From Terfezia claveryi (Eukaryota; Ascomycota; Pezizomycetes; Pezizales; Pezizaceae), in the NCBI GenBank assembly GCA_015179025.1, contig WHUX01000335.1:1-41811 (forward strand): a stretch of DNA of 41,811 nt, written 5' to 3'. A program made the position numbers and the translations under genes. This document shows positions 1 through 11,690 of this stretch, in pieces; position 1 is the stretch's first letter, and each line of letters begins with the position of its first letter. Under the pieces are notes generated by a model, which did not search any database, was not told where the DNA came from, and saw nothing but the letters and a program-made list of their open reading frames with translations.

Positions 1-1088
1 GTACCATTCATTATAGTAGTTTGATCCCTCCATTTCTCTGATACTCTATCAATCATTAGGGGATTGGAAATCTTTACAAGTTTGTTTGCCTTTTTTACTA
101 GAGATTTACTAATTTGTTGTGAGGGTATCTTTTGACCAGTCTTTTTAGACCATTCTAAGTGGTAAGGACTAGGTTCCCTAGTTGACCTTTTCTTCTGTCA
201 TTATCAGAGCCATTATCTGACTCATTACCCTTAGATCCAGATCCTGGGTCCTCACTGCTACCTCCAGCCACACTACTAGTACTCCTTTTAGACTTCTTGT
301 CAGGAGTCTTACTCTTTTTGCTATGTGTTGGTTTTTTCCTATCTTTAGGTAGTGGTGGTAAGTCTTTTTCAGATATTTCTTCTATATCTGTTTTATAATC
401 TCCATCATCTTCTTCTTCATACTATACACTTTTCCCCTTACCCTTGCCTCTAGCTCTAAACAGTTTCCTTCCTATCTCTTCATGATTTTCTACAGGTTCT
501 GTTATTAGAGGTACTATTTCTGGTGTTTCCAGATCATACAGGTTACCTATAAGCATGTACTGTGTTATAAAAGGCCAGTTTAATGCTAGCCATGGAACTC
601 CATCATATGGGTTATAGGTTGGGTAAGGCCATACTGCTTTTGAAGTAGATGAGAGTTGAAAGTCTATTTGAACTGACTTGTCAAATCAGTCTTTCTATTG
701 AAAAATCATGAACTTTTCTGCTGCTTAGCTAATAGTTCCTTTTTTCTTTTTGATAATATGTTGTTTATTGTTAAGTATACAAATACCTGTGTTATCCTTT
801 AGAACCATGATATTTCATTTTTGTCCCAAAAGGCTTTTGTTGCAGGAGGTGTTGTAATCCATATTTTAGGCATGACATTATTGCCTCAATAACTATTTCT
901 CTTGTTTCTATTTCCTTTTCTAGAATATCCTTCCTAACTGGGACCTTTTTCTTAGGTGTATTAACTAACTTGGCCTTGAATGCTACTAGGTCCTCACTTG
1001 TTATTGCCTTTCTCCTGCCTTTCCTAGCTCTAGCTCCTCCTTCCATTACACTAGTACTTTTTTGTTTAGGAGTGTTCATATCTATCAA
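1..1088 (-). pseudogene. Decayed unknown gene, basic N-terminus and charged C-terminus
   Basis: Not recognised. Read on the minus strand, an intact start (ATG at 1086-1088) gives 98 codons of Lys/Arg-rich sequence before a stop at 792. A second open stretch of roughly 190 codons follows at about 680-210. It holds an aromatic patch (WPYPTYNPYDGVPW, then LALNWPF), a TAG that could be a mutated CAG or TGG, and a long tail rich in Lys, Ser, Asp and Glu. It continues off the left edge. The two open stretches look like parts of one broken protein. Its position next to retroelements and its basic and low-complexity make-up would suit a gag-like or transposon accessory protein, but no zinc knuckle or catalytic motif is visible. 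Confidence 0.4.
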
Positions 1089-1868
1089 ATATTATACTAC
1101 TGATTCTTTGGACTCTATTTCTTCTATTCCTGCTTTCTTTAATGTAGATCCTCATGAGGAAGGATCTACTTCTTATCAACTTCCTTCTTATCCTTTTTCT
1201 ATTACTTTGATACTAAAGTTGATTATGGTAAGGGAGAGAGGAAACTGAAGGGAAAAAGGGTAACTTTTGTTAATGAGATTGTTGTGGGAGCAGGATTTCC
1301 TTTAAATACTAGGAAGAAAGATGAGTGGAAGGATAGGGGTTGGACTGCTAGGTACTTGTGTTCTTTTTGGAAGGAGAGGTACAGAAACTTTCCTTGTTCT
1401 GCTTACTGGGAGAATTCCCAATTTTTTTTTAAGATAGGTAGAAAGTGGGGCTGGAATACTCTCTGGAGTTTGGATGTTAATAGGACTTGTTCCTATAATT
1501 CACACCCTTATTGGACTTCTGAGGCAGTTTCTAGGTCTCAGAGTTACCAGATTAGGTAGTTTTGTCCTTTTTTATATTTGCCAGATATATACAGTTGTTG
1601 TTGCCCTCTTATGTTGTTTTGCTACTATTTGTAGGCTTTTACCAGTTGCTATTTGTTGAATAGTCTTACTGTTGCTATTTGGAGGATAGTCTTACTGCTG
1701 CCTGTTAGACTTTGGTGCTACTATACTTTTTTCTGTAGGCTTATACTGGCTCTAGTTTCTACTCTTGTTAGTAGAAACTTTATTGATTAGGTAAGGTTGA
1801 TTAGGCCTTCTTAGTTAGGTAAGAATCAAGTTCTTGGGTTAAAAAAATGTAAAGTGTTGTTAGGGGGA

Positions 1869-2240
1869 CTAGAAGATCAGATTAGATAAGATAAGGATCT
1901 TATCTAATCAGATAATCTCAGGCTAGTAATGTATACTACAAAGTAGATTACTAATAGTATATTGTTTATTCTCACTATTAAAGTTATTACCAGTAGCATG
2001 AAATTACTGTAATAGGTAAAGTAGCATAGGAGTACTAAAGGCACTTAGAAGATTAACCAGTGGAACTTCTATATTGATTGTACTTTAACTATGTTCTGAG
2101 TTCTAACTATCTATCCAACTGAAGAGAAATTCAGGGGACTATATGTATTTCCAACGGGGTAGTGCTAAGGCAGTGCTGAGGCAGTGCACTACCATCTGAC
2201 CCTTACATATGATTGAGATCTACATCATCTGATCTTCTAG
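1869..2240. repeat. 372-bp segment bounded by a 14-bp perfect inverted repeat
   Basis: CTAGAAGATCAGAT at 1869-1882 is the exact reverse complement of ATCTGATCTTCTAG at 2227-2240. Two hairpins sit on the ends: GATTAGATAAG/CTTATCTAATC at 1880-1909 (11-bp stem, 8-nt loop), and CTAGATAGTA/TACTATCTAG at 2237-2264 (10-bp stem, 8-nt loop). No clear target-site duplication flanks it. It could be a MITE-like element or part of an old LTR. Confidence 0.5.
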
Positions 2241-2298
2241 ATAGTACTTCCAAATACTATCTAGAACAAAATTGGTTAAGTCTTAACATAGACTTATA

Positions 2299-2356
2299 CA
2301 TGTAAAAGCATGTGAAAGTATGTGAAAGCATGTGAGAATATATGAAAGCATGTGAA
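2299..2356. repeat. Short tandem repeat, unit about 10 bp
   Basis: Five or so imperfect copies of a TGTGAAAGCA-like unit. A minus-strand open frame over it is only a translation of the repeat. Confidence 0.6.
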
Positions 2357-2481
2357 ATATTAGTAAGGCAAACAGCACACAGAATGTTGTATGTTTTGAG
2401 ATGCTTGCTGAGTAAGAAAATACATAAGAAATACATTTGTGAGGGAAATGGTTAGTCATAGGGTATGAGTAAGCTACTTCC

Positions 2482-2932
2482 TTACAATATACCAATAGAT
2501 CCAAGTTATCTGCCTTGAGATATCAGCCAGGAGACAAGGTGTGGCTTTCTAGTCACTACTTCCATATGGAATGACTATCACGCAAGCTCGACCATAAGTT
2601 CTTAGGCCCATTCGAGGTGTTAGCAGCCATGGGCACTCATGCTTATCGATTGACATTTCCTAAGGATATCAAATACCACCCAGTTATACACATATTAGAA
2701 ATTGATCCAGAGGTAGACAATTCTCTCCCCAGATAGAAGTACCCCCCACTGCCCTTTGTGATAGTCAAAGAAGAAAAAGAGTAGGAAGTAGAGGAAGTAC
2801 TAGATTCAAGAAAGAGGTATGGCTATCTGTAGTATAAGGTCAAATGGCTAGGAGATGAAGAGACAACCTGGCAGCCTACGGAGGACCTAGAAAACACCTC
2901 TGATCTGGTAGCCCTATTCAACCAGTGTTAAC
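2482..2932 (+). pseudogene. pol: Ty3/gypsy integrase C-terminus and chromodomain (second gypsy family)
   Basis: This frame encodes the end of a chromovirus-type Pol. It opens with the integrase C-terminal motif (RYQPGDKVWLSS, then KLDHKFLGPFEV and HAYRLTFP, then HPVIHI), runs through a Pro/Glu-rich linker, and ends in a chromodomain (EEVLDSRKR, then YKVKWLGDEETTWQPTEDL). In-frame TAGs replace Trp or Gln codons. Everything upstream of the integrase tail (protease, reverse transcriptase, RNase H) is missing, so this is a 5'-truncated copy. In chromoviruses the chromodomain directs integration to particular chromatin. It is unrelated at close range to copies A, B and C below: the linker and LTR differ. 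Confidence 0.85.
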
Positions 2933-3136
2933 TTGGAAAGCCCCACCCTGTTGAATAATACCTAATCATACTTTATTCTTATCTTTTAGAGTTGGAGTTA
3001 AAGTTGTTGTTTTTTTCATTTTTTAGAGTTAGGGTCAGGACCTGTAGGTCATGGTTATTATTGTTGTTATTGTTTAGAGTTGGGGCTTATTATTTTGTTC
3101 CTCGTATTCATGGGCTCTTGTCATTGAGGCTCTAGC

Positions 3137-3150
3137 CTAAAGGGAGATCA
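3137..3150 (+). other. Polypurine tract of the truncated gypsy element
   Basis: A purine-rich run (AAAGGGAGATCA) lies directly before the LTR start. This is where plus-strand DNA priming would occur in an LTR retrotransposon. Confidence 0.6.
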
Positions 3151-3581
3151 TGTCACAACTATCTTCTCTTGACCTTTGGGTTGTTATTATCTAGCATTCT
3201 TCATTGTCGTTATCATCGGAAAGCCTATTAGTCTACTATATATATATAGCTCCCCATCCTCGCTGTCTAGTTGGATCCTCATCCAATATCTTGTATACCC
3301 AATACATGACCTTGTTTCTCCCAGCCTTTGTGCACCTCTCTTGTACATATCCTTGTCTCGTATAAACTACTTTGTAGTATAGCTGCCTCCCTCCAACATA
3401 TGTGGCAACCACTTCTAAATATCTCTTATCCTTGCCTCTTGCCCCCAGCCCTTACCCTGTCCCAGCCTTCCCCTGATTATACACATAGTGTTCCTATATG
3501 TGTCTTGCCCTAGCCCCTACCTTCTGAACATCATGCCCCCCATGACATCGTCCATGACATCCGTAACAGGTGTCTGTGACA
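3151..3581 (+). repeat. 431-bp 3' LTR of the truncated gypsy element
   Basis: The LTR begins TGTCACA directly after a polypurine tract and ends TGTGACA, so its ends form a 7-bp inverted repeat with TG..CA termini. A TATA-like run (TATATATATAG) lies near 3238. The base after the end starts AGCCT, which would be the target duplication; the partner 5' LTR is not in the window, so this cannot be confirmed. Confidence 0.7.
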
Positions 3582-3829
3582 AGCCTAGTTTTCCTAGTCA
3601 CATACGTAGTGCTTCTATATATATCTCACCTCATTTCTATTCTCGCTCCGATGTACCTTTTGGTTGCCTTATCTCCAGAGCCATCATTACAAAAGGCACT
3701 ATTGTAATCACTGTAGCCCCCTATACTCTAGCTATATTAATTAAGGCTAATATTAATGTCTTTCTTCAACAAATTTAATTAATCTCTAGTACTACCTCTA
3801 TTCATATCAATAATAGAAACTCAGGAGTC
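3582..3829. other. Flank between gypsy LTR and LINE, no gene seen
   Basis: AT-rich sequence without a supported reading frame. It may be the degraded 5' part of the LINE that follows. Confidence 0.4.
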
Positions 3830-4375
3830 CCTTTTCTAATCCATGCGATTTCTGTTATTACCCAAAAACTCACTTAGTTAGTTGATGAATATAAGAAAGA
3901 ATTCCTGAACATTCTATTAGGACAAATCATAGCTAAGACAACCTGCTCACTATCTAATATCAACTTCCTCTATAATAGGGAATATAGAGAAGCTAGCAAA
4001 TCTCAAGAATCTTTGGTAGATATTATAGCTACCTTCCGCTTCAAACTATATTTCCTAATTGTAGATAAAAACCTCTCTAAAAAAGAAAACTAAGACTTAT
4101 TCAACAAGTAGTATAAAGTTGTATATATGCACCTAGCCTATCAAAACTCTATCTATAAGAACTGTCTTCAGTTTAGCTACTCTACTAATACCTGCATGTT
4201 TAATAATAAGATCCTTAAGAATACTTACTGTGTAGGCTACCATTTTTATACTAACTATAAGTACAATACTTTAAGCTATACTAAAAAGTCCTTATACTAC
4301 TATATAGTCCTTACTTGTAGCCTCTATAATAGCCAAGGTGACTACTACTCTTTGGATAAGAAATACTTAACCTAG
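3830..4375 (+). pseudogene. Possible LINE ORF1 (gag-like) remnant
   Basis: This is an AT-rich stretch with frequent TAG and TAA. The longest open run (4127-4375) is Tyr-, Asn- and Ser-rich, with spaced Cys and Tyr residues. They could be a zinc-knuckle region in which TGT codons became TAT, because G-to-A change is widespread here. Its position directly upstream of a LINE endonuclease and reverse transcriptase is what suggests ORF1. No motif proves it. Confidence 0.3.
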
Positions 4376-6935
4376 TTAGTATAAAACCCTATCTGCGTCT
4401 CTATTACAGCTCAAGTAGCTATAGAAACTAAACTATGAAGAGTTTATAATCAATAAATAATAATACAAGATACTAAACTATCAATATCCTGCAATTTAAT
4501 ACTTGTAAGTCACACACTACTTTCTAGATACTCCTTCAAGTAAATACTAAACTAGAATCTAATATTCTTCTAGTTTAAGAACTTCAAATTACAGATAGGT
4601 TACCACTGAATGTACCTGATTTCCACTTACTCCTCTCTCAGAAACTAGCTGCTTGGTAGTCATATATATTAGAAACAAGGTTTTTTATTTATCAGTAGTC
4701 ATTTCTAAGCTATACTATTAATATATGGTTACCTCTATTACCTTGCATAGTAAAAATTATAAACTACAAACTCCTTCTGAAGCTAATATATACAATACTC
4801 TTGTTTCCTACAACTGATATATCTGTAACACTCCTACACACTTTCTCTACCCTTTGTTTCATAAGATCTTTATACTATCTAATGTAATATCTAGCAATAT
4901 GAACAAATACTACACCAACAAGGACAAAATATATATACTCCCTTCTAATGTATACAAAACCTTGTTAATATTGTAGAAGAAGTAGAATTACAACTTGCTA
5001 ATAAATATAGTATATTCACTTCTTTTACTATCAGTAACAAGTTTAGACTAGCTGTCCTAGATGTTACTTTCTTTAACCTAGCTCTCTATCATATTCACAA
5101 CTGGCAAACTTACCTAGATCATATAGTACTTGAGCATGTTCTAATTTTCTTCTCTCTCTCCCCCTTCTATAGTTCCTATCAAACATACTAAAGTTTCAAT
5201 TAGAGAAAAACTGATTGGACAGAGATATCTTTAATACTTCCAGCTAAAGTTTATATAAACTCTGAATGAGACTTTAATTATCTCTACTACACTATTACCT
5301 CTTGCCTAAGGAAATGTATACTTACCTGCACTATCTCTAAATAGTCCTGAATATGGTAGAATGTAAACCTTGCTGAAATCCTCCGAATCAAGAATTACTA
5401 GTTTAGGGAATTCAAAGCTAGCTATATAGACAAACACATCTACTATGCCATCTGCAATGCTTACCTATGAGTAATTAAAAAGGCAACAGCTGACTACTAG
5501 AATGAATTATATAAATACTAATTCTTCATTTCTTTTGAATATTGTCTACAAAGTATTCTCAAAACTAGCTACTAGTATTTTAAATATCAGTAGTAAAATA
5601 ATATTTGAAGAGAAGGCAGCAGTCCTTAAGTAGCATCTTTTCTCACCTCTACCTCCATCAATACCCCATACTCTCTCAATAGATATAACAAGCTATATAC
5701 TAGTACTACCATCAGAAGTCTAAATTGTAATTAATACAATAGCACTATCTTCTACACTTAGAGATAATATATCCCTCACCTCAGTTTAGAAAACCTCTTA
5801 TAGTATCTAACCTAATATTCTCATAGCAATAACAGACTAGTCCTTTAGAGGTTATTCCTTACCTTCTATTTTTAAGAAAGTCTAATCTATCCTCATACTA
5901 AAACCCAATAAACTAGACTACTCAATTCCCATCATATACAGGATAATCTCCTTACACCCAATACTCTCTAAAGTAAGTGAATATATCATACTAAATTGGC
6001 TAGTAGAGTTCACCTCAGAATGCCTATTACCTTTCCAGTTTGGAACCAAGAAATGTCACTCTACTCTTGATGCAGTTTACCTTTTACTGGAAAAAATAAC
6101 AAAAGCTTCACAGTAATATCTTTTCTCTACTATACTCTTTCTTGATATTATGGAAGCCTTTAATGAAGTTCTCTATGGCCAACTTGCTAAAATCATGATT
6201 GAATGTTACTTCTATTCCTACTTAATTAATTCTATTTAATCATACCTCTCCAATAGGTTTGTTAAAATCTCTGATAGTATAGCCTATAAACAATTATTTA
6301 CTTCTATTAGTATTAGAATCCCTTAAAGTTCCCCTCTCTCCCCTTTTCTATTTAATATTCATAGCTCTCAGCTATTCAAAATCAATGCACATTACTATAT
6401 TGATATTAAAGTTTCTTATATTACTAACTTCTGTCTCCTTACTATATTGGCATCATAGGCCATCAACTACCTTTCCACTGAAATATTCAGAACAAAATAC
6501 AGTTGGAAGCAAACCAAGATAGTATGCACTTCGATATATTCAAAACAGAAGTCTTCTACTTTCTATACAAAAAACTCCTTCCACTACTTAAAACTCTAAA
6601 ACTTGAAATTAGTCTTCATACTATTGTTAATAATAGGGAACAACACTATATCAGAGTGTTCTTTAAGTCCTTCCTTAAACCCAAATTTTATATTAAAAAA
6701 AGTAGTATCAAAGTATAGAAAATTCTCTAAAGCCTAATACTTTTCCTAAAGAAACTTAAATCTAAAATAGTATCCTACCTTATTAAAGCAACAGTTATCT
6801 CTACACTAACTTTCAGTATGGCAATCTATAGCAGAGCCCATATCAATAATGAAGAAGATATTCTCCTAAAGATGTATATTCATATTGCCTCAAAGTTGAT
6901 AATTAGTAGCTAGTAGAAATCAGAAATCTATACAA
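4376..6935 (+). pseudogene. LINE ORF2 remnant: APE-type endonuclease and reverse transcriptase
   Basis: This is the Pol of a non-LTR retrotransposon, badly decayed. The end of an APE-type endonuclease is visible at about 5038-5147 (LDVTFFNLAL, then NWQTY). The reverse transcriptase runs from about 5869 to 6440. In order it shows KPNKLDYSIPIIYRIISL, ILSKVSEYIILNWL, LPFQFGTKKCHSTLDAV, FLDIMEAFNEV, SYLSNRF and SSPLSPFLFNI. The usual GIPQGSPLSP motif reads with a stop (CAA to TAA) and Gly to Ser. The catalytic YxDD box reads YIDI, so the second Asp is lost. Stops are mostly TAG and TAA at Gln and Trp positions. Domain order suits the Tad/I group of fungal LINEs, but I cannot fix the clade. Confidence 0.75.
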
Positions 6936-6950
6936 TCTCTACTAAAGTAT

Positions 6951-7205
6951 TTGTTGCAAGCCAGTGATTTAGGCAATGTAGTTGAAATATAGGTGTTTAG
7001 AGGGTTATTAGCTATGTAAAGGCAAGATCATATAACTTAGGCCTAACTACATATACAGGTGTGAGTTGAACTCAAAATTGGTCTTTGAACTTAGAATATT
7101 GCTTGTAGAGTTAAAACACTAGATATAGGACATATGTATATATATAGAAAGTGGGGTTTATCAGGCCTCCAATCCGCCAAATCCCAATATATTATATATT
7201 CTACA
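6951..7205 (+). repeat. Probable solo LTR inserted in the LINE
   Basis: A 255-bp block starts TGTTGCAAG and ends CTACAACG, giving a TGTTG..CAAC inverted terminus of the kind seen in copia-like LTRs. It contains a TATA-like run (TATATATATAG near 7138) followed by a GGGG patch. LINE-like coding sequence lies on both sides. The flanking ATTT on both sides could be a decayed target duplication. Confidence 0.4.
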
Positions 7206-7973
7206 ACGATTTGCATACCTACTATCCCTGTCTACCTTATACTATAACAGTACTTCCTCTTTCTTAGGAGTTATCGTAACCAACACACTTCACTATCTTG
7301 CTTATCAATAGAATTATTGAAGAGAATACATGTATGAAAGCCAGCTTTAAAGAACATATACTTCAATAGCTAATCCCTTTAAATACTTTATTCCTAGGTT
7401 TACTACTAGTATCTATATGAGTAATTAGTCTATCGTAGTTAGTAGCTATAGTAGGGCATTAGTTCCACCAAGAGTATAGATCTCTTACCTCAGCTTAATT
7501 CTAGTCCTTCTGACTAGAGAAGACAAGTAATAGTAAGAACTTAGGTAACTCATAGTGGCAGGCACTAACCAACTTGCTAGATACCTCTCTCGCATTTGAA
7601 GGTACTATAAGACTGGTGTACCTATATATATATGCTATAGCTATTAAAAACCAAACTTGACACCAAAAAACCTATAAGGAAAAGGTGACAAGTAGGATAG
7701 TAAAAAATACTATGTCTTTATGTATTAATAAACTTGACATAGGTTTAAACCTCAGACATATTTTTTCCTAACTATCTAATACGACTTGCCTATATAAAAG
7801 GAGTTTCTTGTTTATTTGTACTATTATAGCACCCATTTGAGTCTTTAGCACTTATGTAGCACTAGTTTAGGTTCTTAATGCTCATAGTACTAGCTTGGGT
7901 CTTTTAGTGCTTGCAGCACTAGCTTGGGTTTTTACTCAAGATAAAGGGTCTTTGAGCTTCGAGCTGGAGTAGA
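7206..7973 (+). pseudogene. LINE 3' part and tail
   Basis: LINE-like broken coding sequence continues to about 7840. After it comes a stretch with three imperfect copies of a roughly 30-bp unit ending in a GCACTAGCTTGGGT-like sequence (7850-7940). No intact frame remains. The stretch ends at the 5' LTR of gypsy copy A. Confidence 0.35.
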
Positions 7974-8645
7974 TATAATAGAGAACATTATTTCATTGCT
8001 TATATAATTGATTATATACTTTTGTATTTCCTATATTACTACTATGTTATGTAACTAAGCCTCTCGGTTGAAGGACTAGCCTTCTACCACCTCCCATTGC
8101 TTTATAAGTATCCATAGTACATGGAATTCACCATGGGAAGTTCCATGGCACTTGCCATATGAGGACACCCTCATTATGGCCACGTGACCTTTGTTTAAAG
8201 GCATATGACTCATTACAATAGCTACATGACTATTGTTTATGGCATGTGACCCATTACTATAGCTACATAACCCTTTTTGTACAGTTCACTACCTTCTGGT
8301 ATGCCACCCTTTATTGTATTTATTTCCTTAGTCATTAGATCTCAGAGGAGTATAAATAGGCTACTGGATTCCCTCTGAAATCCACAAGAAGCAGACAAGA
8401 AAGTACACAGAGCAAGCAAGCCTATATTCTAATCAGATCAAGATTACATAGCTTAGATAGCACAAATCATATAAGATAGATTACACCAGTTAATTACTAT
8501 TCTCTCCAGAAACGTCTCACATAATAATCTCCCTATCCTTCTAAGGTCTTACCTTAGCAGAACTGAAATACACAAACGTCCGTGCTTACAGATATAGATT
8601 GTATAAACGGTACCAAATGAATACTGTCTAGTACTATTAATTACA
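7974..8645 (+). repeat. 5' LTR of gypsy copy A (672 bp)
   Basis: It matches the LTRs of copies B and C along its length. The canonical start TGTAATGGAGAACG reads TATAATAGAGAACA, three G-to-A changes. It ends ATTACA, as the others do. The LTR holds a TATA box at 8351-8360. Confidence 0.9.
8351..8360 (+). promoter_or_regulatory. LTR TATA box (copy A)
   Basis: TATAAATAGG is conserved at the same place in all four LTRs of this family and is the likely core promoter for the retrotransposon RNA. Confidence 0.6.
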
Positions 8646-9526
8646 TTTTTTTTACCTTACTTACCTAATCTTTACTCTTAAATCTAAGGCCTGATCAACC
8701 TTCAGATAGTTTTATTACACTCATATAAGTATATACAATTCGACATCCAAGTGCAGATATAAAATCGATATCATTATTCAACTAGCTAGCCAATAAAAAT
8801 TTCAACAAACGAAACATTAGACTCTCAATTGTAGTACATCAACAAAAGACTTAGAAGCAAGCTAAGCAGAGCTCTAACGGGCAGTAGTATCCTACATTAA
8901 ACAATCCCACTCTTGTTTACAACACTTTTCCTAATATGATCAATAACTTATCTTGCACTCCTGGCAAATGCCATTACATCTGTACCTATAAATCCAGTAC
9001 ACTATTGAAAAACCGGCCCTCCAGGTCCTTGGAATAATTGGTCTAAACAACCAAGTATTACAATTCCCAGACTCAAATCTTACTGCCTCCACTACAAGCA
9101 TTTCCTCCAGAAAAGAATTACCTCCATCAGAACCTTTCTTAGGCCTAGACATCTCTACCAATACCTGTATGCCCCCAACGTCTACCTCAATACACCAATC
9201 AGAAAAAGTGACACTCTTGCCGGAAGAACTAGAACTAAATTCTAAACCAGTAGACTAAGAAAAACAAGGACTATAAGAAACATCAGGATACTGACATCCA
9301 GCCTTACCAGCCATGTGAGCCACCAAGCCAATAGAACTGTCAGTCGAACGGAGATCATGAGAATAATCAGCCACTATACCACCTGCATAGAAAGGTGCCA
9401 AAGAAGAAAAGTAACTCAATAATCATATTATATAACTAGCTGCATTAGGTTGCGAACAGACAATAATATCAAAATATAATAGTATCTGAACTTAGTAAAA
9501 AGACTAAGAGGTCGAAACGGTTAACT
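8646..9526 (+). other. Leader / Gag N-terminal region of copy A
   Basis: About 880 bp between the LTR and the MLPED start of the conserved Gag. It is homologous to the leaders of B and C, where it can be read in the sense direction as a Ser/Pro/Gln-rich protein. Here stops interrupt it. A T-rich run follows the LTR directly, and I see no tRNA primer-binding site starting TGG. Minus-strand open frames here are shadows. Confidence 0.55.
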
Positions 9527-11690
9527 ATGTTACCCGAAGATATTCAGAAATTAGTAGAAGAAACTCCCAGAAAGGCCAGATTTGTAGTTCCTAATACAGA
9601 AAGGGAAATAAATCTGCCTATGGATATAGAAATAGGAGAACCAAGTGGAGCAGGAACCAAACTATATTTTAGTATAGCATTGCCTCTCATACCAGAAGAA
9701 TTTTGGGACAGATATCTTCCAAAAATTGTAGGGATTTTGAAATATACTCACTCAATAGGACATACTCAACAGTATCATCCTGAAGATACTCAATTCTTAA
9801 TAGAAGCTATAGTAAAATATTATTTTTAGCTAACACCTTACCCGTTCAAAGAAAAGGACTTAGAAATGAACATATTTATAAGCAAGGAATTAAAGAAACC
9901 AGTTGTTCCACTTTTAAGGAAACCGAATTGGGTAATAAACAACTGGAAAGAAATAATGGCATTCATGATGAGCAGCACTTATCTAGAAGAATCAGCACAT
10001 ACTGGAGAGGATTTTTTCAATCCTAGCAAAGAACTTCAAGGAGCATTCCTAAGAATACCAAAAGATCTATAGAAAGGCAAAGGTTGAGCACTTGAGACAC
10101 AAGAAAGGAGGACTAGGTTAACTAAAGAACTAGATGATAAAGACCAACTACTAGAAGATATAGAATTACCAGAAGACGATAATGATCTAGATACAGGACG
10201 AGACCAATAGAAGCAGAAAACGCAAGGAGGAGGACGAGACTTTGATAAAAGCTTAGACTCTAATAAGGCATCATCAGTGGCAAGTCAAACTCTTTAAAGA
10301 AAACCTAAATAAGGAAAATTAGTTGAACACTAGCAATGGAAATCTACAACAGGAATAGTTACAATGGGTAACCATAAAGTAATGAGTGCTTTAAAAGGAA
10401 TAAAGATTGATCAACCAGAAAAAATAAGAGGAGAAGACAAAAAATAGTAAGACTCACAGTATTTTGACTCTTAGGCCATAGTAATATAATGTTGGTTTGT
10501 TATCAAAGAAATAGATTTAGAAGGCACTTTAGCTTTGGAAATTGTTGGATTCAGAATGGAAGGGAGCGCGCTCATTACTTATAATCAATTCCTAAGAGAA
10601 AACGGAAAGAATACAACATTCTTTAGATTTATACTAGCACTAAGAAATTTTCTAATACCCTCTACTAGTAAGGACATTTTGTGGAAACGATGGGAGACAG
10701 CCACACTATACAAGGACGGATGTCACATAGGAATTATACAGTTCACCAACTGGCTTACTGAAATGCAAATCAAATTAATTGACAAAGATGGCAAACAATC
10801 AATATCACAGGAAGTAAAAAGAAGAAAGTTTCTTAATCACCTGCCGCCATATATGTCAGCTACATTAATTTCTTTAATCAAAGAGGAATGGTCATATGAT
10901 TAACTCATGTATCAAGCAGAGTCATATGAAGCTTCAAAGAAAGATATTGCCCCACCACCCATACTAAATACATCCTAATGACAATACCCTCAGAATGAAA
11001 ATCGGAGTCATGGTACATGCAGGGACCAGAATCAACAACAAAAAACCAGATTTAATTCTAGCAGCAATTCCAATACTAAACTCAATACAGAAAAATAGAA
11101 GGACTTAGATTGGGACACTATTACAAAGAAATTAGATTAGAAGATAAAGATGCAATTAATTAGAGACAAGAAATGTCTATAGTGTTAGAACTCTGGACAC
11201 TCCTACAAGGACTGTAGGAAACGACAAAATAAGGTACCCATGCATACAGCTGCATAGGATTTAGCTATACCGATTACTACTATGGATAAAAACAATAAAG
11301 ATAAAATCAAGGAACAACCCTTGTCAAGACAGGTACCAGATTTTAGCAAGGTATTTAGTAGAGCTAATGAACACTCTGCACTAGATTTAATTGATCTCCA
11401 AACCAAGGGTGGAGACTTAATTAATTCTCAATTTGTACACCTATACAAAATACCGACTAGAGGTATCAAGAAGAAATCATTAAGCACTGTAATTAAAGGC
11501 TCAAAAGGAATGATAGACAAAGCTTGTACTATCAAACTTGATTAGATAGGTTATATAGAAGAATAAACGTTCTATGTAGCTCATTTGACTAGATGGGACA
11601 TGATACTAGGAGAACCTGCTTTCAGCAAAATGCGAGCAATAATTCCTGCCCATCAGGAACCAGTTACTATCCAACTGGAAAATATTCCAC
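9527..11690 (+). pseudogene. gag: Gag and protease of gypsy copy A
   Basis: All open pieces (9527-9829, 9866-10072, 10535-10903, 11282-11545) lie in one frame, separated by single nonsense codons. An example is TAG at 9827-9829, where copy B has TGG. Gag starts MLPEDIQKLVEE. The capsid-like region is near 10535-10903 (FLREN, then FILALRNF, then WETA). A zinc knuckle near 11175-11217 keeps its Cys and His residues while both Trp codons became TAG. The protease follows near 11380 (LIDLQTKGGDLIN, then later DMILGEPA) and flows into Pol without a frame change. The usual D-S/T-G active site is not present. Confidence 0.85.

Larger units (their letters stand above)
1089..2481. other. Non-coding stretch with hairpins, no supported gene
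   Basis: Short open frames at 1284-1559 (plus) and 2283-2504 (minus) show no recognisable domain and I do not call them. The stretch is AT-rich and contains the inverted repeat at 1869-2240 and the short tandem repeat at 2299-2356, listed separately. It may be remnant LTR or MITE sequence. Confidence 0.5.

Noticed and set aside
970..1248. 92-codon plus-strand frame with a hydrophobic N-terminus
   Set aside because: Its N-terminal half is antisense to the basic minus-strand frame at 792-1088, and no homology is apparent.
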